A model generated the notes under the pieces. It made no database searches, was not told the origin of the DNA, and saw only the letters and a list, made by a program, of their open reading frames with translations. Shown piece after piece: positions 40,563 to 48,892 of a DNA stretch of 64,000 nt. The stretch is from Prevotellaceae bacterium UBA4301. Its GTDB lineage: Bacteria; Bacteroidota; Bacteroidia; Bacteroidales; Bacteroidaceae. A program made the translations under genes and the position numbers. The DNA is taken from assembly GCA_002395775.1 (NCBI GenBank), contig DGUV01000066.1, forward strand, positions 13,881-77,880, given 5' to 3'. How positions within the stretch are numbered: the first letter of the stretch is position 1; every line of letters begins with the position of its first letter.

Positions 40563-40692
40563 AGCCCCTCTCCCCGCTCCCCCTAGGCCTCAGCCCCTCT
40601 CTAACTCTCCCCTCAAGGGGGAGGATAAAGTATGGGACTTACCCCACGATAAGGAAAGTGCCCGTAGACTCCTCAGCCCCCTTTAGGGGAGA
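40563..40692. repeat. Two-arm G/C palindrome element after the FISUMP gene
   Basis: Arms near 40604-40624 (CTCTCCCCTCAAGGGGGAGG type) and 40672-40692 (CCCCCTTTAGGGGAGAGG type), preceded by CCCCTCTCCCC-like runs. It fills the 180-bp gap up to the DUF4143 remnant. Confidence 0.7.
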
Positions 40693-40741
40693 GGGTCTGC
40701 GGGCGCTTGCTTCTCTCTTATGTTTTATTGTCCGCAAAACC

Positions 40742-41413
40742 TTAATCCTTCAGACAACCGATAGGGATGACAAAGACTCCATCCTGTCTTTGATAAGCAT
40801 ACTGTCCAACACCGATAATAACCGCCATGAATGATGGCGCGGGCATCTTATCAGTATCTATATTTCCTGCAAGTTCTATCATACTGGCTGCGCCAGCATT
40901 GATGTGATCTTCTCCTCCCAGCTTCACCTCAAGCAGAGCGTAGCTGCCATTGCGGCGATGAAGTACAGTGTCACATTCAAGACCGCTACTGTCTCTATAA
41001 TGATAAAGCTGGCCATCCAATGCTTCTGCATACACACGCAAGTCTCGCACGGCCATGTCCTCAAAGAAAAGTCCGAAGGAATCTAAATCATTAATCAGGT
41101 CCTTGGGACCAATTCCTAATGCTGCAATGCCGATACTAGGGTCAACAAAATGGCGTGTGTCACTGGTCCTGATTGCAGCCTTGCTTCTCAGGTTTGGATT
41201 CCATGCAGCAAGGTCCTCAATGACAAAGAGTTTTTTCAGGGCCTTGATATAGTCAGCTACAGTGTCTTCGTCCAACGTACTTGCATCGTTGGCAAACATG
41301 TCTTTACGAATGGTGGCGTATGAAACCTGCTGAGAAATATTCCTTGCGTATGAACGCAATAGTAACTTTGCCCGTTCAGGGTCAGCCTTATTTTCCCCGA
41401 TTGGGTCAAACAA
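40742..41413 (-). pseudogene. DUF4143 remnant of an AAA/DUF4143 ATPase, N-terminal half deleted
   Basis: The 223 codons cover only the C-terminal DUF4143 nuclease-like half (SQQVSYATIRKDMFANDA, DTVADYIKALKKLFVIEDL, FFEDMAVRDLRVYAE, LECDTVLHRRNGSYALLEVK). Full-length family members start with an AAA_14 ATPase of about 200 residues, absent here. Upstream a promoter (41459-41466) and a start codon (41451) remain, giving only MEKPS before a stop, so a deletion has joined the gene head to the tail. TTTGACCC occurs twice near the junction (41405-41430). Confidence 0.75.
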
Positions 41414-41458
41414 ACTTGCCCGCGGGGGTCAAACTAGCTTGGCTTTTCCATTAGACTG

Positions 41459-41466
41459 CAAAGTTA
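41459..41466 (-). promoter_or_regulatory. Surviving promoter of the deleted AAA/DUF4143 gene
   Basis: TAACTTTG on the minus strand, 7 bp before the ATG at 41451. Apart from this and the uxaB promoter, nothing is seen in 41414-41762. Confidence 0.5.
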
Positions 41467-41726
41467 TGACTTTTATCGCAAATCGCCAAATGGAAATATG
41501 ATTTTCGGTGATTTGAAGCAGTTCCATTCGGTCATTTGTGGATATTTTGTTCGGTAAATTATTGAATTGGTGGTTAGAGATTGTAGTCTCTTGCTGCCTT
41601 GCCCTATAATTATTCTTCGATCTACTCCCATCTCTCACTAAATTGTCTCCGAAGTTTTGTATCAGTAGGCTTTGCCGTCTTACTCCACTTCGCTAGGCAA
41701 AACTTGCATATATAAAAAGAAAGTGC

Positions 41727-41734
41727 TACTTTTG
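41727..41734 (+). promoter_or_regulatory. -7 element of uxaB-uxaA
   Basis: TACTTTTG, 28 bp before the uxaB ATG at 41763. No hexuronate-repressor gene or operator could be identified nearby. Confidence 0.5.
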
Positions 41735-41762
41735 TACGCAATAACTAACTTACTTTAGCATT

Positions 41763-43244
41763 ATGAAACCATTGAACAGCAGGACGGCCCCAAAGGGGCG
41801 GCATACGGAACGAGTGATTCAGTTTGGGGAGGGTAACTTCCTGAGGGCCTTTGTGGATTGGATAATCAAGCAGATGAACGACAGGGCGGGGTTCGACGCC
41901 TCGGTGGTTGTCGTGCAGCCCATAGCGCAGGGCATGGTGGGGCGACTCAACGAGCAGGATTGCCTCTATCACGTCAACCTGCAGGGACTCATCGACGGCA
42001 AACCCGTCAACTCGCTTACCCTCATCGACTCGGTCAGCCGTGCACTGAATCCCTACGAGGACTTCGATGCCTTCCTCCGTCTCGCCGAGCAACCAGAGAT
42101 GCGCTTCGTCATCTCGAACACTACGGAAGCGGGTATCGCTTTTGACCCTGCTTGTCGCCTCTCGGACAAGCCCGCCAGCAGTTATCCGGGCAAACTGGTG
42201 CAACTGCTTTGGCACAGGTTCAAGACCTTCAATGGCGACCCTGCGAAGGGATTCATCATCATGCCCTGCGAACTCATCTTCCTCAATGGCCACCATCTGC
42301 GCGAGTGCATCGACCAATATGTGGAACTCTGGCGTGAGGACTTCGGAGATGCGTACGAAAGCTTCAAGAAGTGGACAACGGAGTGCTGTTATGTCTGTGC
42401 CACACTGGTGGACCGCATCGTGCCTGGGTTCCCGAAGAAGGACATCGGAAGGATTCAAGAAACTATCGGGTATGAGGACAATATGGTGGTTCAGGGTGAA
42501 GCCTTCCACCTGTGGGTGATAGAGACTGCGCCCAACCTGCCTCTGGAACAGTTGGCGAAGGAATTCCCTGCCGAACGAGCCGGACTTAATATAGTGCTCA
42601 CACACAACGAGGCACCCTATCACGAACGTAAGGTGACGTTGCTCAACGGTCCGCACACGGTGCTTTCGCCAGTCGCTTATCTGTCGGGTATCGACATCGT
42701 TCGTGACGCTTGTCAGCATCCCGTAGTGGGCAAGTTCATCCATAGGGTTCAGTTTGACGAACTCATGCAGACGCTGAACCTGCCCATGGACGAGTTGAAG
42801 CAATTCGCAGGCGACGTCCTCGAGCGCTTCCTCAATCCCTATGTCGATCATCAGGTAACAAGCATCATGCTGAACTCCTTCCCCAAGTATCAGACGCGCG
42901 ACCTGCCCGGACTGAAGACCTATCTACAGCGCAAGGGCGAACTGCCCAAGGGGCTGGTGCTTGGTCTTGCCGCTATCATCACTTATTACAAGGGCGGCGT
43001 GCGAGCCGACGGAGCACCTATTAAGCCTAATGACGATGCTCGTATCATGGCTCTCCTTGACGAACTCTGGCAGACGGGCAACACACGGCAGGTGGCCGAA
43101 GGCGTGCTTGCGGCCAAGGACCTTATCTGGCACGAGCATGGCGACCTGAACGAGATTCCCGGACTGACGGACATGCTCACGCAGATGCTTGACAGCATCG
43201 CGGAGAAGGGTATGCTGAGCACCGTTGAGAGAGTGATGGAGTAG
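41763..43244 (+). CDS. uxaB: Tagaturonate reductase (altronate oxidoreductase)
   Basis: 493 residues of the mannitol dehydrogenase family: VIQFGEGNFLRAFVDWII (nucleotide site) near 17, SNTTEAGIAFDP near 120, CELIFLNGHHLRECI near 170, TLVDRIVPGFPKKD near 215 and, in the C-terminal domain, ERKVTLLNGPHTVLSPVAYLSG near 287 with the catalytic Lys-x-x-x-Asn-x-x-His pattern. Converts tagaturonate to altronate with NADH in galacturonate breakdown. First gene of uxaB-uxaA. Confidence 0.93.
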   Translation: MKPLNSRTAPKGRHTERVIQFGEGNFLRAFVDWIIKQMNDRAGFDASVVVVQPIAQGMVGRLNEQDCLYHVNLQGLIDGKPVNSLTLIDSVSRALNPYEDFDAFLRLAEQPEMRFVISNTTEAGIAFDPACRLSDKPASSYPGKLVQLLWHRFKTFNGDPAKGFIIMPCELIFLNGHHLRECIDQYVELWREDFGDAYESFKKWTTECCYVCATLVDRIVPGFPKKDIGRIQETIGYEDNMVVQGEAFHLWVIETAPNLPLEQLAKEFPAERAGLNIVLTHNEAPYHERKVTLLNGPHTVLSPVAYLSGIDIVRDACQHPVVGKFIHRVQFDELMQTLNLPMDELKQFAGDVLERFLNPYVDHQVTSIMLNSFPKYQTRDLPGLKTYLQRKGELPKGLVLGLAAIITYYKGGVRADGAPIKPNDDARIMALLDELWQTGNTRQVAEGVLAAKDLIWHEHGDLNEIPGLTDMLTQMLDSIAEKGMLSTVERVME

Positions 43245-43341
43245 AAGACCCACCCCCCAGCCAGCCCTCCGTCGCAGGCTCCCCAACGCTAACGCCTCGC
43301 TCGGCACTTGTGACGCTTGATTCATTCAAGAACTTGCGTTG

Positions 43342-43459
43342 CCCTGTTAAGGAGGGGAGTATATACCCACATAATGTTAAATATCAAGATGGAAATAAAA
43401 CAGCAAGTAGCAAGCGATACTGCTCCCCTCCTTAACAGGGAGGGGCTGGGGAGAGAGTC
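43342..43459. repeat. Inverted-repeat element directly before uxaA
   Basis: Arms 43342-43357 and 43425-43459 (GTTAAGGAGGGG / CCCCTCCTTAAC core). It is the same element as 36936-37073, with shared interior words, and ends 4 bp before the uxaA ATG with GGGGAGAGAG in ribosome-binding-site position. The gap 43245-43341 otherwise holds only C-rich low-complexity sequence. Confidence 0.9.
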
Positions 43460-43463
43460 CGTA

Positions 43464-44924
43464 ATGAAAACCATTACTATTCATCCCAAGGACAATGTGG
43501 CAGTGGCCCTGCAGGACCTGCCCGGGATTCCTGCTGGACATAAGATAGCCTTGAAGGATTTCGCGGAAGGCGAACAGGTAGTCAAGTACGGATTCCCCAT
43601 TGGTCATACCATTCATCCCGTGAGGAAAGGTTCGCTCATCGACCATCACGACATCCAGACCAACCTGAGCGGGACGCTGGACTACAGTGACATACGGATA
43701 TCCCAACATCTTGCTTCCCCCTCCTCGGGAGGGGCAGTTGACACTTTTCCCGGTTACCTCCGTCCCGACGGACAGGTGGGCATCCGCAACGAGGTGTGGG
43801 TCATCCCCACCGTGGGATGCGTAGATGGCATCGTGCGACGGGTGGTGGACCGTATGAAGCGCGAAGTCTTCCAAGAAGGTGAAGGCGTGGATGCGATAGT
43901 CGGTTTTCCTCACAATTATGGCTGCTCGCAGCTGGGCGACGACCACGAGAACACGCGCAAGGTGCTCCGCTCTATGGTGCTCCATCCCAATGCCGGAGGG
44001 GTGCTGGTCGTGGGCCTTGGTTGCGAGAACAACCAGCCTCGGCAGTTTCAGGAGTTCTGCGGCGACTATGACAGGGAACGCGTGCGCTTCATGACCTGTC
44101 AGGAGGTGGAAGGCGACGAAGAGGAACATGCCATGCAGCTCCTAAGGGAACTTTATCAGCAGGCCTGCACCTATCGGCGTACGCCCCAGCCCCTTACGAA
44201 ACTGCGCGTGGGACTGAAGTGTGGCGGTAGCGACGGCTTCTCGGGCATCACAGCCAATCCCCTGCTCGGACGATTCTCCGACTGGCTTTGCATGGAACAG
44301 GGTGGGACAACGGTCCTGACGGAGGTGCCCGAGATGTTTGGCGCCGAGACCCTGCTGATGCAGCGTTGCAAGACACCTGAACTGTTGGAGCGCACCATCC
44401 GACTGATTAACGATTTCAAACAGTATTTCCTTTCCCATGGCCAGCCTGTGGGCGAGAATCCTTCGCCAGGCAACAAGGCGGGCGGCATCAGTACCCTCGA
44501 AGAGAAAGCGCTGGGATGCACGCAGAAATCGGGCACGTCGCCCGTGTGCGGCGTGCTGGACTATGGCGAACAGATAGGCGAGGGGACGGGACTGCACCTG
44601 CTCTCTGCCCCAGGCAACGACCTCGTGGCATCTACTGCCCTGGCCGCAGCGGGATGCCAGATGGTGCTCTTCACCACGGGCCGGGGCACTCCGTTCGCTA
44701 CATTCGTCCCCACGCTGAAGGTCTCGACAAACAGCCGCTTGGCAAAGGGCAAGCCTCACTGGATAGACTTCAATGCAGGCACGCTGATAGAAGGGGAAAG
44801 CATGGACGACTTGTTGCGGCGCTTTACGGCCGAGGTTATGAAAACAGCCTCGGGCCAACTCACGAAGAGCGAGCACCGAGGCTTTGCGGAAATTGCGATT
44901 TTCAAGAACGGGGTTACGCTTTAG
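43464..44924 (+). CDS. uxaA: Altronate dehydratase
   Basis: 486 residues from ATG 43464 (MKTITIHPKDNVAVAL); the frame stays open to 43317 through the repeat element, but that prefix is repeat-derived. N-terminal SAF domain (about 1-85) and C-terminal dehydratase domain (GQVGIRNEVWVIPTVGCVDG, FPHNYGCSQLGDDHENT, LKCGGSDGFSGITANPLLG, TEVPEMFGAE, TTGRGTPF). Dehydrates altronate to 2-keto-3-deoxygluconate with an Fe(II)-type centre. The domain linker (ASPSSGGAVDT, about 84-94) is encoded by a palindrome arm at 43716-43737. Its stop overlaps the exuT stop by 4 bp. Confidence 0.93.
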   Translation: MKTITIHPKDNVAVALQDLPGIPAGHKIALKDFAEGEQVVKYGFPIGHTIHPVRKGSLIDHHDIQTNLSGTLDYSDIRISQHLASPSSGGAVDTFPGYLRPDGQVGIRNEVWVIPTVGCVDGIVRRVVDRMKREVFQEGEGVDAIVGFPHNYGCSQLGDDHENTRKVLRSMVLHPNAGGVLVVGLGCENNQPRQFQEFCGDYDRERVRFMTCQEVEGDEEEHAMQLLRELYQQACTYRRTPQPLTKLRVGLKCGGSDGFSGITANPLLGRFSDWLCMEQGGTTVLTEVPEMFGAETLLMQRCKTPELLERTIRLINDFKQYFLSHGQPVGENPSPGNKAGGISTLEEKALGCTQKSGTSPVCGVLDYGEQIGEGTGLHLLSAPGNDLVASTALAAAGCQMVLFTTGRGTPFATFVPTLKVSTNSRLAKGKPHWIDFNAGTLIEGESMDDLLRRFTAEVMKTASGQLTKSEHRGFAEIAIFKNGVTL

Positions 44925-46375
44925 ACTTCAATCTTCTTGTAGCGCGGTACCAGCGTCTTCATGACCAGCCAGGCTACCAGATAGCCCACGGCACACAGGC
45001 AGAAGACCACCATGTAGCCGGCTTCCTTGCCTTCGAACGAGAAGAACTGGAACGCGGAACCCATGGCCTTGCAATAGTCGAAGAACTCGCCCGAGCCCCA
45101 GTTGATGAGGAACGAGGCGATGCCACCGGCCATGGTGCCGATGCCCGTGATGGTGCCGATGGTAGATTTCGGGAACATGTCGCCGATGGTGCTGTAGAGG
45201 TTGGCCGACCACGATTGGTGACCGGCACCGGCCAGACCGATGATGATGGCAGGGAACCATGCGCTCAGCGTTCCCAGTGGCTGTGCCAACAGGGCTGTCA
45301 GGGGGAACAGGGCGAACAGCAGCATGGCGCGCATGCGTCCTGCATACGGTTCCATGCCCCGGTGCTCCACGAAATACTTGGGCAAGTAGCCTCCGCCGAT
45401 GGACAATACCGTGACGATGAGATAGAGCACCGACAGCAGGAGCACGGCCTCGCGCGAATCGCTCTTGAAACCATACTGGTCGCTGAAGTAGGCCGGTGCC
45501 CAGAAGAGGAAGAACCACCAGACACCATCGGTGAAGAACTTGCCTGCGATGAACGACCACGTCTGCCTGTAACGGAAGCATTGCCAATAGGGGATAGAGA
45601 CCCCCTCCCCGTTCCCTCCCCGAGGGGAGGGCGTGGTTTCAAGGTGGTTCATGCCCCCTCCTTGGGAGGGGGTAGGGGAAGGTGTTTCATCCTGCTGTAT
45701 ATACTCTAATTCAGCAGCATTGACATGACGGCTTTTCTCGGGATGGTCGTACATCGCAATCCAGAAGCCCATCCACACGAAACCCAGGGCACCGATGATG
45801 ATGAACGACATCTCCCAACCGTATTTGCTGGCCAGCCAGGGTATGCAGGCAGGAGCCAGCAAGGCACCGATGGAGGAACCGGCATTGAAGATGCTGGTGG
45901 CCAGGGCGCGGTCCTTCTTGGGGAAGTATTCGGCCGTGACCTTGATGGCTGCGGGGAAGTTACCAGCCTCGCCCAGGGCCAGCACAAAGCGGCAAGCCAT
46001 GAACATCCACACCGATACGGCGCCCACCGACAGCATCAGCGCTGAGGCCGTGCGTACGGCACCCCATCCGCAGAAGGCATGCAGACAGGCACCCAGACTC
46101 CACACCAGAATGGCGATGAGATAGCCCCGACGGTTGCCGGCCCAGTCGATGAACTTGCCTGCGAACAGACTGATGAAGGCATAGGCCAGCGAGAAGAATC
46201 CCGTGATGAGGCCATAGTCGCTGTTCGACCATCCAAACTCGGGAGCGATGAAGTCTTTCCACGTCAGGCTCAGCACCTGGCGGTCCATGTAGTTGACCAT
46301 GGTGGCGGCGAACAGCAGGCTGCATATCCACCACCGCCAATTGGATTTACCATTTAACAATTTATCGTTTGCCAT
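44921..46375 (-). CDS. exuT: ExuT-type hexuronate MFS transporter
   Basis: 484 residues, twelve TM helices. MVNYMDRQVLSLTWKDFI, SNSDYGLITGFFSLAYAFIS, FVLALGEAGNFPAAIKVTAE and FNAGSSIGALLAPACIPWL are typical of the anion:cation symporter/hexuronate group. The central cytosolic loop (about 230-258) holds TPSPTPSQGGG...TTPSPRGGNGEG from two palindrome arms (45600-45634, 45650-45682). The N terminus (MANDKLLNGKSN) is derived from an A/T heptamer repeat. Follows uxaC by 15 bp; convergent with uxaA. Confidence 0.9.
   Translation of the reverse strand: MANDKLLNGKSNWRWWICSLLFAATMVNYMDRQVLSLTWKDFIAPEFGWSNSDYGLITGFFSLAYAFISLFAGKFIDWAGNRRGYLIAILVWSLGACLHAFCGWGAVRTASALMLSVGAVSVWMFMACRFVLALGEAGNFPAAIKVTAEYFPKKDRALATSIFNAGSSIGALLAPACIPWLASKYGWEMSFIIIGALGFVWMGFWIAMYDHPEKSRHVNAAELEYIQQDETPSPTPSQGGGMNHLETTPSPRGGNGEGVSIPYWQCFRYRQTWSFIAGKFFTDGVWWFFLFWAPAYFSDQYGFKSDSREAVLLLSVLYLIVTVLSIGGGYLPKYFVEHRGMEPYAGRMRAMLLFALFPLTALLAQPLGTLSAWFPAIIIGLAGAGHQSWSANLYSTIGDMFPKSTIGTITGIGTMAGGIASFLINWGSGEFFDYCKAMGSAFQFFSFEGKEAGYMVVFCLCAVGYLVAWLVMKTLVPRYKKIEV
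45600..45682. repeat. Two-arm G/C palindrome element inside exuT
   Basis: Arms 45600-45634 and 45650-45682, each with an internal palindrome (CCCTCCCCGAGGGGAGGG and CCCCCTCCTTGGGAGGGGG); entirely in frame in the loop between TM6 and TM7. Confidence 0.88.
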
Positions 46376-46390
46376 TTACTATTTAGCCAT

Positions 46391-47806
46391 TTAGAATTGG
46401 AAATATTGTTTTGCATTGTAGTAGCAGATGTCCTGAATCATTTGGTTGATGCGTGTGCGCTCATAGCCTTCATAGGGCATCTCGCCTTGTTCAATGTCGC
46501 GTCCAACGAGGTTGCACAGGATGCGTCGGAAATACTCGTGTCGGGGATAGGAGAGGAAAGAACGGGAGTCGGTGAGCATGCCCACGAACCGGCTGAGCAG
46601 TCCCAGCAGGGAGAGCGTGTTGAGTTGCTGCTCGATGCCGTCTTTCTGGTCGAGGAACCACCAGCCCGAGCCCCATTGTATCTTGCCAGGCACAGTGCCG
46701 TCCTGGAAGTTGCCAAGCATTGTGGCCACCATGGCGTTGTCGGCAGGATTTAGGTTGTAGAGGATGGTCTTTGTGAGTCGGCCTTCGCTTGCCAGCCTGT
46801 CGAGGAAGCGGGACATGGCCAGTGCCGTGTGGCTTTGTCCGATGCTGTCGTAGCCTGTGTCGGGCCCCAGCGCTTGCATCATGCGACTATTGTTGTTACG
46901 CATGGCACCATAGTGGAACTGCTGTGTCCAGCCCGCTTCACAGTCCTGGCAGGCAAAGAGGTAGAGCATGTGGCTCTTGAACTTACGCACATCCTCGTCG
47001 CACAGGTCTTTGCCCTGACGCACGGCATTGAAGATGGCGTTGATTTCCGTCTCCTTGTAGGGTTCGGCATAGAATTCGTTGATGCCGTGGTCCGAAAGGC
47101 GGCTACCCTGCTGGTGGAAGAAGTCGTGGCGGCGCTGCAATGCATCGGCAAAGGTCTGGAAGTCCTTGATGTCCAAGTCTGCCACTTCGGCCAGCCGATT
47201 GACATACTTATTGAATGCCTCTGTGTTCTCCACGCTCATGGCCTTGTCGGGTCGCCATGCGGGCAGCATGCGTATCTCGAAGCCTTCCTCCCTCACCTGC
47301 TTGTGCCAACGAAGGTCATCGATGGGGTCGTCGGTGGTGCACACCAGTTCCACCCCATAGTGGCGCATGAGTCCGCGGGCTGTCATGTTGGGGTCGTGCT
47401 GCAGGCGGTCGTTCGTTTCGTCATAGATTTCGCGGGCCGTCTCGGGGTTCAGGGGTTTGTTGATGCCAAAGGCTGTGCGCAGTTCCAGATGAGTCCAGTG
47501 GTACAGCGGGTTGCGCATTGCATAGGGTACGGTGGCGGCCCATGCCTGGAACTTCTCCCAATCAGAGGCGTCGCCCGTAATCAGTCGTTCGTCCACTCCG
47601 TTGGTTCGCATGGCGCGCCACTTGTAGTGGTCGCCTCCGAGCCACAGTTCTGTGATGGAACGGAACCTGTAGTCCTCGGCTACGAGACGCGGTTCCAGAT
47701 GGCAGTGATAGTCAATGATGGGCAGCCCCTCGGCTTGCTCGTGGTAGAGTTGCTGAGCAGTTGATGTCTCCAGCAGGAAGTTGTTGTCAAGAAATGTTTT
47801 CATCAT
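46391..47806 (-). CDS. uxaC: Glucuronate (uronate) isomerase
   Basis: 471 residues. IIDYHCHLEPRLVAEDYRF (metal-binding His-x-His) near 30, ELWLGGDHYKWRAMRTNGV near 53, VCTTDDPIDDLRWHK near 155, HYGAMRNNNSRMM near 297 and GNFQDG...WGSGWWFLDQ near 370 are standard for UxaC of the amidohydrolase fold. Isomerises glucuronate to fructuronate and galacturonate to tagaturonate. First gene of uxaC-exuT. Confidence 0.95.
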   Translation of the reverse strand: MMKTFLDNNFLLETSTAQQLYHEQAEGLPIIDYHCHLEPRLVAEDYRFRSITELWLGGDHYKWRAMRTNGVDERLITGDASDWEKFQAWAATVPYAMRNPLYHWTHLELRTAFGINKPLNPETAREIYDETNDRLQHDPNMTARGLMRHYGVELVCTTDDPIDDLRWHKQVREEGFEIRMLPAWRPDKAMSVENTEAFNKYVNRLAEVADLDIKDFQTFADALQRRHDFFHQQGSRLSDHGINEFYAEPYKETEINAIFNAVRQGKDLCDEDVRKFKSHMLYLFACQDCEAGWTQQFHYGAMRNNNSRMMQALGPDTGYDSIGQSHTALAMSRFLDRLASEGRLTKTILYNLNPADNAMVATMLGNFQDGTVPGKIQWGSGWWFLDQKDGIEQQLNTLSLLGLLSRFVGMLTDSRSFLSYPRHEYFRRILCNLVGRDIEQGEMPYEGYERTRINQMIQDICYYNAKQYFQF

Positions 47807-47823
47807 ATTAGCTTAAAACCTCA

Positions 47824-47831
47824 CAAATTTA
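47824..47831 (-). promoter_or_regulatory. -7 element of uxaC-exuT
   Basis: TAAATTTG on the minus strand, 17 bp before the uxaC start. Confidence 0.5.
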
Positions 47832-47895
47832 GCGATTTTTTTGAACATCCCGAAGGAAAAGCCCGTTAATCTGCCTCTTTTCCGTCGGAAAGTTG

Positions 47896-47903
47896 TAACT
47901 TTG
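47896..47903 (+). promoter_or_regulatory. -7 element of the GSCFA-murF/alr unit
   Basis: TAACTTTG, 20 bp before the GSCFA ATG at 47924, divergent from uxaC. Confidence 0.6.
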
Positions 47904-47923
47904 CTCTCCCAAACCCGTGTTCA

Positions 47924-48880
47924 ATGCAGTTTAGCACTCCTGTAGCCATACCTCGGCCGTTGCGCCCTGTCAGTCTTTCGGACAAGAATGTGTTTCTTGG
48001 TTCGTGCTTTGCCGAGCACGTGGGTGGGAGGTTTGCCGATTCCCGCCTTGCGGTGCTTTCCAATCCGCTCGGGGTGATGTACAATCCCCTGAGCATAGTC
48101 CGCTTGCTCACTACGCGGGAGGCCGACCCGGCGCGCGACTTCGTGCAGTACAAGGACATGTGGCACACCTGGCTGGGCGATACTTCGCTCTCGTGCCTTC
48201 GTGCTGACGAGTGTCGGCAGGCCACCAATCGGGCATTGGCCAAGCTCCATCAGGCATTGGCCCATGCCGACAATCTGTTCCTCACCTTTGGCACCAGCCG
48301 TTATTACATCTATCAGGATACCTATGAGGTGGTGGCCAACTGTCATCGGTTGCCGGGTGCGGAGTTTGAGGAGCATGACCTTTCCGTCAGCGAGATTGTC
48401 GATTGTCTGGAATCGGCCTTGTTGCCTCTGTTTGAGCAGAGCCCTCGTCTGCAGGTCATCGTCACGGTCAGTCCCTATCGCTATCTGAAGTATGGCCTCC
48501 ACGAAAGTCAGTTGGCCAAGGCTCGCCTTTTGCTGGCCGCCCACGAACTTCAGGAACGCCATGCCGATAGGGTGACCTACTTCCCGGCCTATGAAATCGT
48601 GATGGACGAGTTGCGCGACTATCGTTTCTATGCCGACGACATGCTCCACCCCTCGTCGCAGGCCATCGACTATGTGTGGCAGCGCTTCTGCGAGACGTGG
48701 ACTGGCGATGATGTGCGCACCTTCCTCTCCCGTTGGGAACCGCTGAGGCGGGCACTAAGCCATAAGCCTCTCCACCCCGAGTCGCCAGAATTCATCGCAT
48801 TCCGCCAGCGTACCCGCGAACAACTGCAGCAACTCCAACACGACTATCCCATGCTCTCGTTATCATGTAAATCCTTATAA
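47924..48880 (+). CDS. GSCFA-domain protein
   Basis: 318 residues. KNVFLGSCFAEHVGGRFAD near 20 carries the name-giving GSCFA motif, followed by NPLGVMYNPLSI, FLTFGTSRYYIY, VTVSPYRYLKYGLHESQLAKARLL and DDMLHPSSQAIDYVWQRF, a pattern like SGNH/GDSL esterases (Ser in the first motif, D-x-x-H at the end). Function uncertain; a hydrolase acting on carbohydrate esters is a family inference. Thirteen bp before the murF-alr gene. Confidence 0.85.
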   Translation: MQFSTPVAIPRPLRPVSLSDKNVFLGSCFAEHVGGRFADSRLAVLSNPLGVMYNPLSIVRLLTTREADPARDFVQYKDMWHTWLGDTSLSCLRADECRQATNRALAKLHQALAHADNLFLTFGTSRYYIYQDTYEVVANCHRLPGAEFEEHDLSVSEIVDCLESALLPLFEQSPRLQVIVTVSPYRYLKYGLHESQLAKARLLLAAHELQERHADRVTYFPAYEIVMDELRDYRFYADDMLHPSSQAIDYVWQRFCETWTGDDVRTFLSRWEPLRRALSHKPLHPESPEFIAFRQRTREQLQQLQHDYPMLSLSCKSL

Positions 48881-48892
48881 TATTCCTCTGTT

